Source of the DNA: Cyathus striatus
Lineage: Eukaryota > Basidiomycota > Agaricomycetes > Agaricales > Nidulariaceae
NCBI GenBank assembly: GCA_025738555.1
Contig: JAOVFP010000010.1
Location: 3,162,001 to 3,226,000, forward strand
Length of the DNA stretch: 64,000 bases
Direction: 5' to 3'
Shown: piece after piece, positions 1 through 12,212 of the stretch
Layout of the letters: each line of letters starts with the position of its first letter
Position numbering within the stretch: the stretch's first letter is position 1
The notes under the pieces: generated by a model
What the model was told of the DNA's origin: nothing
What the model saw: the letters and a program-made list of their open reading frames with translations, nothing else
The model's database searches: none
Translations under genes and position numbers: made by a program

Positions 1-125
1 CTTACTAGACTCTCTCCAGACTCTCAATACTCCCACTAGACTCTCACTAAACTCTCTCTACACTCTCATACTCTCACTGGACTCTCACTGGAGTCCAGTG
101 AGACTATGGGTCAGTGTAATGACCT
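1..125. mobile_element. End fragment of a foldback element (gene A-side end type)
   Basis: The first 110 bases are repeats of ACTCTCACT type that run to a terminal motif GTGTAATGACCTC. Read inward on the minus strand this is GAGGTCATTACACT, the same end seen at 53120 and 8505. The rest of the element lies left of the window, so no target duplication can be tested. Confidence 0.5.
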
Positions 126-735
126 CAAAAATGTGGGAAAAGTGTGATACATTGAAAAATGTTGGAAAAGTGTGACATGTTGGAAAAAGCATAACATATT
201 TGGAAAACATTGGAAACAAAGGTGTGGCATATATTCACTATGTGTAGTAAGTATGATTCTGTGTATGTGCTAGGGGGGAGGGGGGAATTGTGAATATATA
301 TGACAAATGTGACATGTGTGAATATATGTGACAGATGTGATATGTGCGAATTTAGGTGAGAACAATGTGACACTTGCTAATATATATGAGATCTATAATC
401 ACCTATAATCACCTTGAAAATCATATATAGTAATAATATATAAATATGCACTTCAAATGACCTATGATCACCTATGATCACCCTGGAAATTATTAGTAGC
501 TCTGAAATCATTAGTAGTAATAATATGTGAATACACACTTGAAATGGCCTATGATTACCTATAATCACCTTGGAAACTATCAGTAGTAATAGTATGTGAA
601 TATGCACCTGAAATAACCTATGATCACTACTACATTCATTAGTAACCCATAGATTCATTAGTAAATATATAATAGTAGGTGCTCAAAAAAAGCCCTAGCA
701 GCACTCAAAAATCCTGGGCTTTTTGTGATCACAAT
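125..735. repeat. Dispersed repeat copy, no gene
   Basis: Bases about 125-410 are nearly identical, in the same orientation, to about 19900-20290. The stretch includes the GGGGGGAGGGGGGAATTG tract and the TGTGACATGTGTGAATATATG runs. Bases 400-650 hold CCTATGATCACC-type repeats. Reading frames here are low-complexity translations of TGTCACA repeats. At about 728-741 the sequence ATTGGCTGACACT is the outward end of the TGTCAGCC foldback family also seen at 33585 and 36229. Confidence 0.5.
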
Positions 736-772
736 TGGCTGACACTAGTGATTTTGAGATAGTGGATGAGGG

Positions 773-2621
773 CAGTATGTTGCACTCTCCCACAGTTATC
801 ACTGGACTCTCACTGAACTCTCACCAGACTATTAAGAGTTCAGTGAGAGTCTCACTAGACTATCAAGAATCCAGTGAGAGTCTCACTACACTATCAGTAG
901 GGCACATGGACTCTACCTGAACTCCACTGAACTCAAGTGCCTAAGCTGTACTTAGACTCTATTGTCACAGTTGTAATATGTTTCTCACAGTCATCACACT
1001 TGTCACACATGTGTGAAAGTGTGCCATGTTGGAAAATGTTGGAAAAGCATGAAATGTGTGACATCCAACATTTCCGACATGTCATGCAGGCTTTGTTATT
1101 GCAGTTGTGGTGTGTTTCCCACAGTTATCATACTTGTCACACATGTGTGAAAGGTTGGAAAATGTGGGAAAAGTGTGGTGACTAAACTTTACCTAGACAC
1201 TATTGTCACACATGTATGAAAGTGTGACATATTGGAAAATGTTGGAGAAAGCGTGACATGTGTGACAAGTATGGGAAAAAGTGTGACATGTTGGAAAAAG
1301 CGTGACATGTTTGGAAAACGTTGGAAACAAAAGTGTGACAGGCATGGGAAAAGTGTGACATGTTAGAAAAGTGTCACATATCATAATCATTACACTTATC
1401 CAACTTTTTCCAACATGTCACACTTTTTCCCATACTTGTCACACATGTCACGCTTTCTCCAACATTTTCCAACATGTCACACTTTCATACATGTGTGACA
1501 ATAGTGTCTAGGTAAAGTTTAGTCACCACACTTTTCCCACATTTTCCAACCTTTCACACATGTGTGACAAGTATGATAACTGTGGGAAACACACCACAAC
1601 TGTGACAACAGAGCCTGCATGACATGTCAGAAATGTTGGAAAAAGTGTGACATGTTGGGAAAAGTGTGACAAGTGTGATGGCTATGATATGTCACACATA
1701 TCACACATGTTGTGCTTTTTCCAATGTGTCACACTTTTCCAATATTTTCCAACATGTCACGCTTTTCCAAGATGTCATACAGGTCACATGACTGCTTTGG
1801 TGCAGAGAGATCTCATGAAATATTGTGTGGGAATTTGTAACAACAGAGTTAAATGTCAGAGACTGTACTGAGAGTTCAGTGACTTATTCTCACTAGATTC
1901 TCATTGGACTCTCTGTGATTCATTTCATTATACTATCACTACACTCTCAGAGATTCTCACCCAGTGAGAATTAAGTGAGATTTTACTGAGATGAAAATCA
2001 TACATTTTCTCACTGTAGTCTCAGTAAACTCTCACTGAACTCTCACTACTCTCTCATTCTATCACTATATTCTCACTGGATTCTCACTGGAGTATCTGAG
2101 AATCTCATGAGAATCTCACTGAATTCTACTGAGAATGTGGGTCAGTGTCAGGTCCTCACATTTTCCAACCTTTCACACATGTGTGACAAGTATAATAACT
2201 ATGGGAAACATATCACAACTGTGACAATAGAGTCTGTGACATGTTGGAAAATGTTGGATGTCACATATGTCATGCTTTCCAACATGTCACCCTTTTCAAC
2301 ATATCACATATGTCATGCTTTTTCTAATATGTTACACTTTTTCCAACATTTTCCAACATGGCACACCTTCACACATGTGTGACAAGTGTGATGACTGTGG
2401 GAAACATGTTACAACTGTGACAATAGAGTCTAGGTATAGCTCAGGCACTTGAGTTCAGTGGAGTTCAGGTAGAGTCCATGTGCCCTACTGATAGTGTAGT
2501 GAGACTCTCACTGAATTCTCAATAGTCTAGTGAAAGTTTAGTGAGACTCTCACTGAACTCTCAATAGTCTGGTGAGAGTTCAGTGAGTCTAGTAATAACT
2601 GTGGGAGAGTGCAATATACTG
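773..2621. mobile_element. E-a, long foldback element with TGTGACA repeats
   Basis: Both ends carry CAGTAT(G/A)TTGCACTCTCCC reading inward. Arms of several hundred bases are inverted copies of each other and share ACTCTCACTGAACTCTC repeats, a GTGCCTAAGC-type segment and a block of TGTGACATGTTGGAAAA repeats. Unlike the other bounded elements, both ends are of the gene B-side type and the flanking octamers (GATGAGGG and TATAACAG) do not match. It may therefore be a rearranged or chimeric copy. No coding sequence is supported. Confidence 0.7.
1760..2160. repeat. Direct repeat shared with 14564-14930
   Basis: This part of E-a is repeated at about 14564-14930 in the same orientation: TTTGGTGCAGAGAGATCT, then TCTCACTGTAGTCTCAGTAA, ending in GTCAGTGT(C/A)AGGTCC. 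The second copy has an extra segment near its start. The shared edges suggest a sub-module with its own ends. Confidence 0.6.
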
Positions 2622-2686
2622 TATAACAGGGTTTCTTACTAATAATATAGGAAAAAAATTAATTTAATAAATATTACCTTGGAGAA

Positions 2687-2760
2687 TTGAACCATTGATG
2701 TTGAGAATAGCTGGCACTTAATAAGCGCTAACTAATACATCATTAACTGCTAGGCCATAT
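2687..2760 (-). other. tRNA-like sequence (SINE or tRNA remnant)
   Basis: On the minus strand an A-box-like TGGCCTAGCAGTTAATG is followed about 45 nt later by a B-box-like GGTTCAATTCTCC and then A/T-rich sequence. It resembles the tRNA-like blocks at 36862-36950 and 53562-53640. The acceptor stem does not close convincingly, so a functional tRNA is unlikely. Confidence 0.4.
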
Positions 2761-2879
2761 GGTCCTTGTTAGCAAAGATATGCAACTCCCTATAGCCAAC
2801 CTCTGGGTGAAATGTCACATGCTGCACACACTGCCACAAACTGCCAGTGCTGCATGTTTTATCATCATTGCAAACAATG

Positions 2880-3565
2880 GCAGCTCCTTGCTCTTCTTTC
2901 CTCTGTTCTCTGCTCTGCTCCTTCTCCCTTCCTCCTTTTTCCTCCCCTCCTCTCTCCTCATTCATCATCTCATCCCCTCCCTCATCTCATCCCCTCATTT
3001 AGCAATTGATGAGTGTGGCATCAAGCAGCCTTCATCTTATCAGTGACATGACATAGCTAACATCTTCTTGTCCCCCTCCTCTCTCTCTCTCATGCATAAA
3101 CTAACCCCCTCTCCCTCTCCCCCACCCTTGTCTGCAAGCAATGGGGGCAAGTGTCTTCACTGGCTGCTGGCTTCTCCATGTGCCAGCCTTCTCCTTCACC
3201 ATCTCCCTCACCCATGGCCTCACACCCTTTCTCTGCCCTCATCTTGCAAGTGACAAGGGCACATGTTTCCTCCCCTCCATCACCATCTCCTGCACCCTTG
3301 TCTGCAAGTGATGAGGGTGAGCATTCTCTCTCCTCACTCATAGCCTCATGTCTCTTCTTGGCCCTCATTTTGCAAGTGACAAGGGTGCTTATTTCCTCCC
3401 TTCTTCCTTGCTGTCTCTCTTGCACTCATCACTTGCAGACAAGGGCAAGTGTTCTGTCTCACCCACATCTCACCCACAGCCATGCACCTCCTCTATGCCC
3501 TCATCTCACAAGTGATGAGGTGTAGATATGGCCTCCCCCTCTCTCTCCCTCTCCCTCACCTCATC
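2880..3565. repeat. Pyrimidine-rich degenerate minisatellite
   Basis: The stretch alternates CT-rich tracts with units like TCTGCAAGTGATGAGGG and TTGCAAGTGACAAGGG at spacings of about 60-120 bases. Reading frames exist on both strands, but the composition is Ser/Pro or Arg/Glu low complexity and mirrors the repeat, so no gene is called. Confidence 0.6.
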
Positions 3566-3574
3566 TGCAATCCA

Positions 3575-3665
3575 GTAGAGTCCAGTAGAGTTCACCTAGA
3601 GTTCCAAAGTCTACCTGAAGTCCACCTGAAGTCCACCTGGTCTTGTGGAGGAGTGCAATATACTG
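3575..3665. mobile_element. Orphan element end, gene B-side type
   Basis: Repeats of AGTCCACCTGAAGTCC run to GTGGAGGAGTGCAATATACTG; inward this is CAGTATATTGCACTCCTCC. It matches the gene B-side end of E-g (56828) and E-c (7730). No partner end or target duplication was found, and E-a and a tRNA-like block lie to its left. Confidence 0.55.
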
Positions 3666-4333
3666 TTTTATCTTAAGTCATAATTAGGTACATTTATATA
3701 ATAATTATTCTTATTTTAAAAGCTATTTACATAGGATTTACACAAAAATGTGGTACAGATGTTTGTCAGTAAAGCTAGTAATAAAGAATGTATCACATAG
3801 ATCAAGTACAGTACTACTTGTCTATTGCACTGGGGCAAAGGAACTAAATTTAGAGAATAGGTGCACACTTCTTTCAAAAATATTCTTTCTATTGAAATTA
3901 TTTCACCCAGTTTATCTCTATCTTTATCTTTCATGGGAGATATTTTGTACATTAGATGATTGTAATGAGATTCATCTGGTATGTTACTAAACCACTCAAC
4001 ATATGCTAAATATTCAGGATTATCAGAGCCATTATGAAATGTTTGTGACCATAAATTTGGTGGAAGTGAAAATGTAACATATATATATCCAACTTTGAAT
4101 TCTGTAGAAACAAAGTTGTCAATTAACTTTAATAATAATAAAAGTGACTTAACATATGGAATGTATGACATTGTTTTAGTGTGGGATATTGAATGAACAT
4201 GAATAGAGTCTGATACTTACATATTGCCAGTATCACTGTGTGCACAGTTACATAATAATTCATCTATTATGGAATGAAATGGTAAAAAGAAGTGCACCTT
4301 TATCATAACTTTTGCATTTTTACCATAAAATTT

Positions 4334-5545
4334 GAGCTCTTTATGCTCCCCCCCCCCCTTTCACGTGAATTTCATGTGAACTTCATGTGAATTTCAGGTG
4401 AACTTTTTGCATTATTTTTGCTGAATTTCAGTGAGAACACTGCTAATAATTTCATGTGAATTTTGCATGAATTTCATGTGAAGATGAAGTGAAAATTCAT
4501 GTGATACTCATATGAAGCTTATACAAGAGTAGAGTGTAATACTGCATGTTGAGTGTGACACTGAGGGCTGAGTGTGACACTGAGAGCTGAGTGTGACACT
4601 GAGGGCTGAGTGTGACACCGAGAGCTGAGTGTGATACCGAGAGCTGAGTGTGATACCCAGAGCTAAGTGTGACACTCAGGACTTAAGTGTGACACCCAGG
4701 GCTAAGTGTGACACTGAGAGCTGAGTGTGACACTGAGAGCTGAGTGTGACACTGAGGGCTGAGTGTGACACTGAGGGCTGAGTGCGACACTGAGAGCTAA
4801 GTGTGACACCTAGGGCTGAGAGTGACACCCAGGGCTGAGTGTGACACCTAGAGCTGAGTGTGACACCTAGGGCTGAGTGCAGTCATCAAACTTGTCACAC
4901 ATGTGTGAAAGTGTGACATATTGGAAAATGTTGGGGGAAAAAGAGTGACATGTGTGACATGCGTGGGAAAAAATGTGACATATTGGAAAAGTGTTACATA
5001 CCATAATCATCACATTTGCCACACTTTCCGACATGTCACATTTTCCCACGCTTGTCACGCACGTCACACATTTTCCCATGTTTGTCACACATATCACTCT
5101 TTTTCCAACATTTTCCAATATGTCACACTTTCACATATGTGTGACAAGTTTGATGACTGCACTCAGCCCTAGGTGTCACACTCAGCCCTGGGTGTCACTC
5201 TCAGCCCTAGGTGTCACACTCAGCCCTTGGTGTCACACTTAGCCCTCAGTGTCCACACTCAGCTCTGGGTGTCACACTTAGCCCTGGATGTCACACTTAG
5301 TAGTGTAATGACCTCCAATTTTTAATGTGAATTTCACTGTATTTTCACCTAAATTTCACTTAAAATACATGAAAGTTCATGAACCTATGCTTTTTGGAAA
5401 ATATTTAAAATCACATGAAGTTCATGTAATTTCATGTGAATTTCATGTGAATTTATATTAAATAGGTGAATTTCATGTGAATATGTGAATTTTAGGTGAA
5501 TTTCATGTGAATTCATGCTGAAAGGGGGGGGAGTGTAAAGTACTG
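4334..5545. mobile_element. E-b, 1.2-kb non-autonomous foldback inserted in the Plavaka gene
   Basis: The element is flanked by a perfect 8-bp duplication TAAAATTT (4326-4333 and 5546-5553). The left end is GAGCTCTTTATGCTCCCC and the right end, inward, is CAGTACTTTACACTCCCC. Next come C or G runs and then copies of TTTCATGTGAATTTCA as inverted arms. Inside are tandem GTGTGACACTGAGGGCTGA units (about 4545-4880), a TGTGACATATTGGAAAA palindrome (4880-5155) and the inverted tandem units (5160-5300). It has no gene. Confidence 0.88.
4545..4880. repeat. Tandem repeat, period about 19-20 bp
   Basis: About 17 units of TGAGTGTGACACTGAGGGC and variants follow each other. A shorter inverted set lies at 5160-5300, making the centre of E-b a large hairpin. 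The unit is closely related to the 20-bp unit of E-f and E-h. Confidence 0.85.
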
Positions 5546-7729
5546 TAAAATTTCCATAATTGGCAATGCATTATGTAGCTGTGCACCTGGTGTATACTGA
5601 TCAATTCTCTGATACTTAATATAGTGTCAGACTCAGTAATTTTTAATGGCATATGTACATCTCACAATTCCTTTTTTATTAAACTTGGTAACATATCAGA
5701 ATTGTTACATTTGATAACATATTTGGCAAATGTATTTCTAAAGTCAATTGCATCATATTCAACTTCAAGTGCATCTAGGCTAACTTTACAAGTACAAGGA
5801 AACTTTGACAAATGTATAGTTCTGTCAAGCTCAAGACCATGGGGCTGCCATTTATAATCTCTTGGAATTGGTTTTTCTGATATACACCAAGCAATGAACT
5901 GTTCATGACAATGTATATTTTCCTTTCTTTCAAGCCACCTTGTCATTTGTTTAAATTCATCCTTGTGATTGCTTGCTTTATATGCTTTCTTTGCTAAATT
6001 AATAATGCTACAAGATGTTTATAACACCTTGATGAAGTTGATGAAAAACATCTGGTGAGATTGATTGGTAAATATCCACATGTGGAAAGATTTTCCAAAA
6101 AGGATCAATTACAGGTTTCACTTGTTATTCTTGGCATGTTTGTAGAAAGGCTGCAGTATTTACATCAAATGAATCAAGTACATCTAAAATGGAATTAAGG
6201 TCATAATATGAAGATGAAACATCTGAATCAAAGTCTTCCAACTCAGGTTTAACAGCAGAACAAGTTGGGCAATCTCCTCAGTATACACAGGTTGTTAAGA
6301 CCTGCTCTGGATAGTCCCCTATAAATACAGCAAATAGTGGATACATGTGCCATAAACAACTATTAGCAGTAGTCATATGAAATCCATTCTCACTAAGTGT
6401 CTCCAGTAGTTTTAAGATAGTTAACATACATGCATGATATAGATTGGCAAGCATACACCACCAAGAAGACTTATTGGTCACACTTTCTAAATGTGTAGTT
6501 GTAAATATCCAAGTAATATATATGCTCTTGCTGATGGTTTCTTATAAATCTCTTTTGGAATATTTTCAATTGTAAGATAAACAGAATAGGCTGTTTTGTT
6601 TTGAAATAAAGTTAACTGTGTCTTATCAATTGATATAATTATTGGAACAACTGTTGAGCCAGGTGTTTTTGTTTCCAGCTATTTCTATAATTATATGAGA
6701 AAATATTAGCAATTATTATTATAATGTTAGTTCAAATCTATTCACCTGTTTTTCTCACCATCACCTTTCTGTATGCATATCATGGTACATTCTAGTTGTT
6801 TTAGTACCATCTGCATAGTACTTTTCAAGTTCAAATACTAGATATAGTGCAAATTTGGAATCTCCTAGTAGTGTTTTGACACAGTCAATTATATCTCAAA
6901 ATTATACATCACAAGTTTCATTTCCAATACAAATTTCCTTGCAAACAAAATGTGGATACCCAGGTAAGTTGTTATCAATTCTTTGATTGAGTTCTAAGTA
7001 AGAGTTAAAAGTGAGCCCTAATTTATCAATAACCTAATACATTTAATATTTGCCTGGTTAAATTACTTTATAATAATATAAAAATTACCCCATCAAGTGG
7101 TCAAATGCAATTGAACTTGGCCCTTGGAGTTTAGCCCATTTGTCTATTTCCCATTTCAACTTAAATTTAAATGAGTGATAATAATTTTTTCCATTGGCAA
7201 ATTTAGCATGGTACTCATCATGTTGAGTGGTATTATTAGTTGATATAACTCTGCCTGCTTTTTTACCAAATTTCTTCACATGTGGTGTGTTATGCAGTTG
7301 CTACTCAACTCCTCCTCAAATGCAAAATGCTTTATTTGTTATATTTAATTCTGTACCTTTCTCATCAGACTGTATTAATTGTGTGTCAGAATGTGTATGC
7401 ACAAGTTCCAAAAATGACTCTTCTTCTGCATCCAGTACTTCTTCAAAATCCTCTCTCTCATTGTCATGATTTTTATTGCCATTATCAATATCAAAAAATT
7501 GTGTAGGATAATCAGCATAATCTCTATAGAGATCATTGCAGTATCAATCTGAACATGGAATAGACCTAGCAAAGGTGCCAAAGAGGATACAGTGTTTTAA
7601 GTGGAAATATTAGGAATGTCTGCATCAGAATCAATATCCATTTTGAATTCCATACTTGAAGTTAAAGATTTATTATCAATATTCTCTGTGTGGTTCTACT
7701 CATAGTGAAGTTGGCATAATGGATCAGTG

Positions 7730-8505
7730 CTGTATATTTCACTCCTCCACGAGATCAGGTGGACTCCGGGTAGAGTCCAGGACTCCATGTGGACTCCAAG
7801 TGGACTCCACCTGGACTCATACTTTTCCAACATTTTTCAACATGTCACGCTTTTTCCAACATGTCACACTTTCACACATGTGTGACAACTTGTCGTATGA
7901 TGACTGTGGGAAATATGTTACAACTATGACAATAGAGTTTAAGTACAGCTTATACACTTGAGTTCAGTGGAGACCAGGTAGAGTTCAGGTAGAGTCCATG
8001 TAGAGTCTAGGTAGAGTTGGATTGCTTGAGTCCAGGTAGAGTCCAGGTGGAGTCCAGGTAGAGTCCAAGTGGAGACCAGGTAGAGTCCAGGTAGAGTCCA
8101 TGTAGAGTCTAGGTAGAGTTGGATTGCTTGAGTCCAGGTAGAGTCCAAGTGGAGTCCAGGTAGAGTCCAGGTAGAGTCCAGGTAGAGCTCTACCTAGACT
8201 CTACATGGACTACCTGGACTCTACTGAACTCAAGTGCCTAAGTTTAAGCAACTGGGCTCTACCTGGACTCTACATGGACTCTACCTGAACTCTACTGAGC
8301 TGAATTGCTTGAGTCTACTGGACTCCAGGTGCAGTCCAGCTTCTACCTGGAGTCCACTTGAAGTCCATGTAGAGTCTATAATTTTCTCTATGTAAAGTCC
8401 AGGTGAAGTCCAAGTGGAGTCCAGGTAGAGTCCAGGTAGAGTTCCAGAGTCCAGGTGGAATCTACATGGAGTCTACATGATTTCATGGAGGAGTGTAATG
8501 ACCTC
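7730..8505. mobile_element. E-c, non-autonomous derivative of the E-g type
   Basis: The left end is CTGTATATTTCACTCCTCC and the right end, inward, is GAGGTCATTACACTCCTCC, the two E-g ends in inverted order. The flanking octamers GATCAGTG and AATCAGTG differ at one base. The interior consists of GTCCAGGTAGAGTCC-type repeats plus a TGTCACA segment near 7840-7930. No gene is present. Confidence 0.82.
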
Positions 8506-8513
8506 AATCAGTG

Positions 8514-9465
8514 CTCTTGTGAAGATGAGCAGCAAGACCTCTTCACTTAATTTTCCTTTTGCAATCTTGGTATTGAGTCATTGATGATTGAGGTATCAAG
8601 TACTAGTGCTTGAAGACTTGTTGGTTGTGTCTAGTCATGAATCCAGTGTGCCATTGTGAAGGAATTATATGTTTGACACATAGTGAGTGTCACAATCTGA
8701 TTTGACTATGTTAGAGAACTACCTATAGAATAGTTGTCAGCTAGTATAAATTTGAAATGCACTTAGCTAAAGATATTGAATATGGTTGACACTCTTTGAG
8801 GTTATTGAAGTTCAGTATGACTCTGATATGTGCACAGTAAAAGTTTACCAAAAAAGAGGTAAAATTTTGGAACTCAAAGTTTCTTTCTTAAATACAACAT
8901 AGTAATACAATTTGGATGACATCCACATACTCTCATGCTATCAGAGCCAATAGAATTGAGAATTTGTATATAGAAAGGCCATTTGAGAGAGAACAAGAAA
9001 CTCATCTGCTCCAAATTCAACAAAACAATGATATGCTACGGCAGCTCACACTTAACAAGACTACAAGACTAGTTATGATGCTTTGAAATGGCTATCCTCC
9101 CAGTTAAATAGCTGCAGGTGACCAAGCTGCATTGGTAGCACAACAGCTAGTGGTGGTGGGGTGCTCAGTCTGACAGTTGCAGTTCCATTATGTAATAGAG
9201 CATGGAGAAGAATTTGAAATAAAGCCAATAATGGCTACTTGATATAATACAATAAAAGCTTGAGAGAAAAAGTATGGAGAACAAATAGACATAGACAATA
9301 CATTGGATAACCCTAGCTTCAACTGATAACCCTACTCCTCCTTCAAGCCTATGAATGTATTAGGTGATCATAGACAATTATTAATTCATCTAATTGAATA
9401 CTACTATTGTATGGATTCATTGGGAATAGAAATGTGAGTAGTAATATCCACTGGGCAAGTAAACA
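8514..9465. other. No recognisable gene
   Basis: The sequence is unique-looking A/T-rich DNA with stops in all frames. A short frame near 8920-9060 with a repeated-Gln/Arg character could be a gag-like scrap, but nothing diagnostic is visible. Confidence 0.3.
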
Positions 9466-10120
9466 TAAAGAAGTACAGAAGGGGGTTTGAGTTACTAATA
9501 CTAAAAGAACTCCACAAAATATGTCAGATAAGTGACTACATATGGTAGTAAAGAAGTGAAATTGATTGAAGAGTGGAGATAGTTTTCATAACCTCTCTGT
9601 TTCAATAAAATATAGACAACTGTCATGTAGTTATGTAGAGTAAGTAAGTAGATATGTGACTATATAATATGTGTTGGAAGATACAAGAATAACCAATGTC
9701 TGATGCAAGAATTAAGATAATTTAATAACTAAGATATGGAAGGATTCCTATTGTTCTTGCTCAGCACAATGTAGCTCTTTATTTAGAACAATGTAGGATT
9801 GTAGAGTGGGAATTGGATTACTAAGCAGGTTGGAAAAAGATATATAAGGAGGGCAGTTTGGCAGTAAATAGATAGCTACCCACCCTCTAGTAGTCTTACT
9901 CAAATGTCATTAGTCATTAGTTATTAGTACAGTTATTAAATCTATATTGTATACTATACCCTTTCCATTATACTTGACATTATATACAGCCTTTGCTGTA
10001 CAATATCCTTCACATTAAATTTCATACAATTCATACAGCTCTTACTGTACAAAACTATTTATCAAATTCCCAAGAATATTCTCACTAAATATTTCCTGAC
10101 ACTCAGGTGTTGTAACACAA
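9465..10120. mobile_element. LTR-like repeat, possibly a solo copia-type LTR
   Basis: A purine tract (AGAAGGGGG, about 9477) precedes a segment beginning TGTTGGAAGATACAAGAA (about 9672), with TATATAAGGAGGG near 9840 and a possible end GGTGTTGTAACA near 10113. The part 9470-9740 recurs at about 18940-19160 and, diverged, at 11990-12120. No matching 4-6 bp duplication was found, so LTR status rests on TG...CA ends, a TATA-like box and dispersed copies. Confidence 0.4.
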
Positions 10121-12210
10121 ATAAAGTCAATTCCTGTTAGCAACTTAGATTAATTTAATCTTAAATGACAGCATGGATGAGTCTATGTCAATTCCCTATT
10201 TCAGCAAGTGGTACTGTGACACTGACTCTCTGAGAAAGAATATACAGTTATCATGGTGCATTTGGAACCTTTGATGCATGGTTATACATTCATGTTAGGC
10301 TTGTGCTTAACATTGTGCCCTAGAACCTTTTATGTTATCATAGCTTCCATCTGCAGCTCAAACTTCACTGTCATCAACACTTCATTTTGTCACCACTACC
10401 TGATACATGATCAATCTTCCACTAGAGCATCCTTTACTACTGACTATATGGGAGCATTAGATTGTAGGGGTCTACTAGAGAGAGGAGGAGATAATTGTGA
10501 AAGCTATAGAGGTTCATTCCTCAGCCTCTATTCCTGGCCTTTACTGATATTAGACAGTAGATGCTGATTTTACTTGACACACACAAATCATTTGAGACTT
10601 CCACTTGCTCTTGATGTCCATGAGACATCAAGCAGGAGCTATGGAAAGTGTTTACTATTCACCAGTTACACCTTGCACTCTACATATAGTGCTCCTATTG
10701 CATATGTGCTGGTTCTTGATTAAAACTATCTGGGATCTTCCCGAACCACAATGCTGTTTACAGGACTATGGGCACTTGGGGGAAGGGAAAAGTAACAAAG
10801 GGTGAAGATGGATTGTGATGAGGATAGTGGATCTGGATAAGTCTGTGGACACAATGGCCAGTGTGCATGTTGTGAGGCAGATTGAGTGGATGAATGCATG
10901 TATTAGTTTTAGCTTTTAAGTGGTCTCATTGTGCCAGGTGAGCTGATAAGACTGCTTCATTGTTATTTAATCTATGTTCTCCCGACATTCCCCATGTTTT
11001 ATGTTGTACAAGATTCTGTCCTTGTTCTTTTTTCACTCCCTAAGCTGCTATTCAGTGTAGAGTGGGAAATTTAAAATAAATTGCTAACTTATTGTATGAT
11101 GTACATATGTGCTTGTTTGAGGTTATTAGGCTGTATGGGTGTCCAAGCAATTTTTGTGCCACTGCATTTACCCCTCCACCTTTTCTTCATGTACCACCTC
11201 CTTTGTTACAAACCTGCCCTGTCATGACAAACTGCAAAAGTGGAAAATGTTCCTCTTCTACTGGTAAATTCCTCCATATTTTAGAGTCATGGTTGGTCAC
11301 TCATTTTTTGTTTCAGAAAAGGATGAGCTAGCTAGTCCTTGAGACAAAAAATGAGGTCCACCTAAAGAGAGTACTGAAACACCTTCCAAGAAACCTAAAG
11401 GTATGTCTCATTCTTATTATTGTCTCTGTTATCCCCTGCTGACATTAATCTAGCCAAGCCCAATGCCAATCTGCATGTTACTAGATCAGTGAGTCACAAG
11501 AACACTAAAAACAGAGTACTATCCAAGTCAGAAAGTTACCACCCCTCTGAGAAGATGCCAGCAAAGAGCATACAGCACAAGTATGCAGAATATAATGAGG
11601 ATAATGTACCCTCAGACTTGGACTCTATGAATAGTGCAGCCAATTGTTACAACTGTGCCTCTAGCTTGAATTGGCAGCAAAGTACAAGAGGGTAACTACA
11701 GAGAAGTGAGAGTGAGTATGAGATGACAGTGGAGAATGAGAACTCAGGGAGTAGGACTTTGGCTTCAGCTTATGTGCTGTGCCCCTGGGATTCCTGGTCC
11801 TGGTTTTCAGGGTAAGGGCAAGCCCTTTAGAGAAAATAAGAGACAGAAGAGACAAGAGATGTAACTCAAGTCAAACTTAGAGTGAGGACATAGTTCAATA
11901 TGAAACTGAAGTCTAAGTACAAATTGAGTACTACTTAAATACTGGAGACTCAGAGTATGTAAAAGCCAGCAGAGAAGTGCAGTCAGAGTAGGCATATGTA
12001 GAATTAAAGCTATAATTAATTAAACATAATAAAACACATTGGAGAAGTGAGCACATATGGCGGTGTAAAGTGAAACTAATAGTTGCACACTTAAGAATGA
12101 TAAGTGACTCACTATGTGATGTATACTACATTACTGAGGGGATAGCTCAGTAGAATGGAGGAAAGAAAACAGAAGTAATCTATGTATAGTAAGCAATAGG
12201 TAATAATAAT
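10120..12210. other. No supportable gene
   Basis: Several frames of 60-100 codons are open (for example 10253-10567 and 11420-11695), but none has a recognisable domain, consistent composition or splice logic. The region may be the interior of an old element related to the LTR-like repeat at 9465-10120. Confidence 0.3.
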
Positions 12211-12212
12211 GT

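Larger units (their letters stand above)
3716..7660 (-). pseudogene. Plavaka-type (KDZ superfamily) transposase, decayed and interrupted
   Basis: This is the remnant of a cut-and-paste transposase of the Plavaka family, known from basidiomycetes. Recognisable blocks in order on the minus strand are WEIDKWAKLQGPSSIAFDHL (about 7150-7090), a segment with KFALYLVFELEKYYADGTK (about 6830), DKTQLTLFQNKTAYSVYLTI and IPKEIYKKPSARAYILLGYL (about 6640-6500), IGDYPEQVL (about 6300), KPIPRDYKWQPHGLELDR (about 5850) and, past the E-b insertion, EYLAYVEWFSNIPDESHYNH and a C-terminus like CTTFLCKSYVNSF (to 3716). Blocks lie in different frames with stops between them; some gaps may be introns, others frameshifts. 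E-b splits the C-terminal third and E-c sits just upstream of the predicted N-terminus. I see no own terminal repeats. Family assignment is firm by motif memory; exon structure is not. Confidence 0.85.

Noticed and set aside
125..2382. Many short open frames rich in Cys, His, Ser and Thr (SHCSHLSHIF-type)
   Set aside because: They are translations of TGTCACA/TGTGACA repeats and appear on both strands of palindromes.
2750..3525. Overlapping frames of up to 124 codons on both strands
   Set aside because: The composition follows the CT-rich minisatellite; no domain or splice pattern.
5546..7729. The orphan ends at 3665 and 7730 as the terminal repeats of the Plavaka element
   Set aside because: Both ends face away from the Plavaka gene, and E-c already pairs 7730 with 8505 through its flanking octamers.
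9672..10113. A confident solo LTR call
   Set aside because: TG...CA ends and a TATA-like box are present, but no matching flanking duplication and no primer-binding site were found; kept as low-confidence.
10253..10567. A 104-codon open frame as a gene
   Set aside because: No recognisable motif, no paralogue in the window and unremarkable length for A/T-rich DNA.
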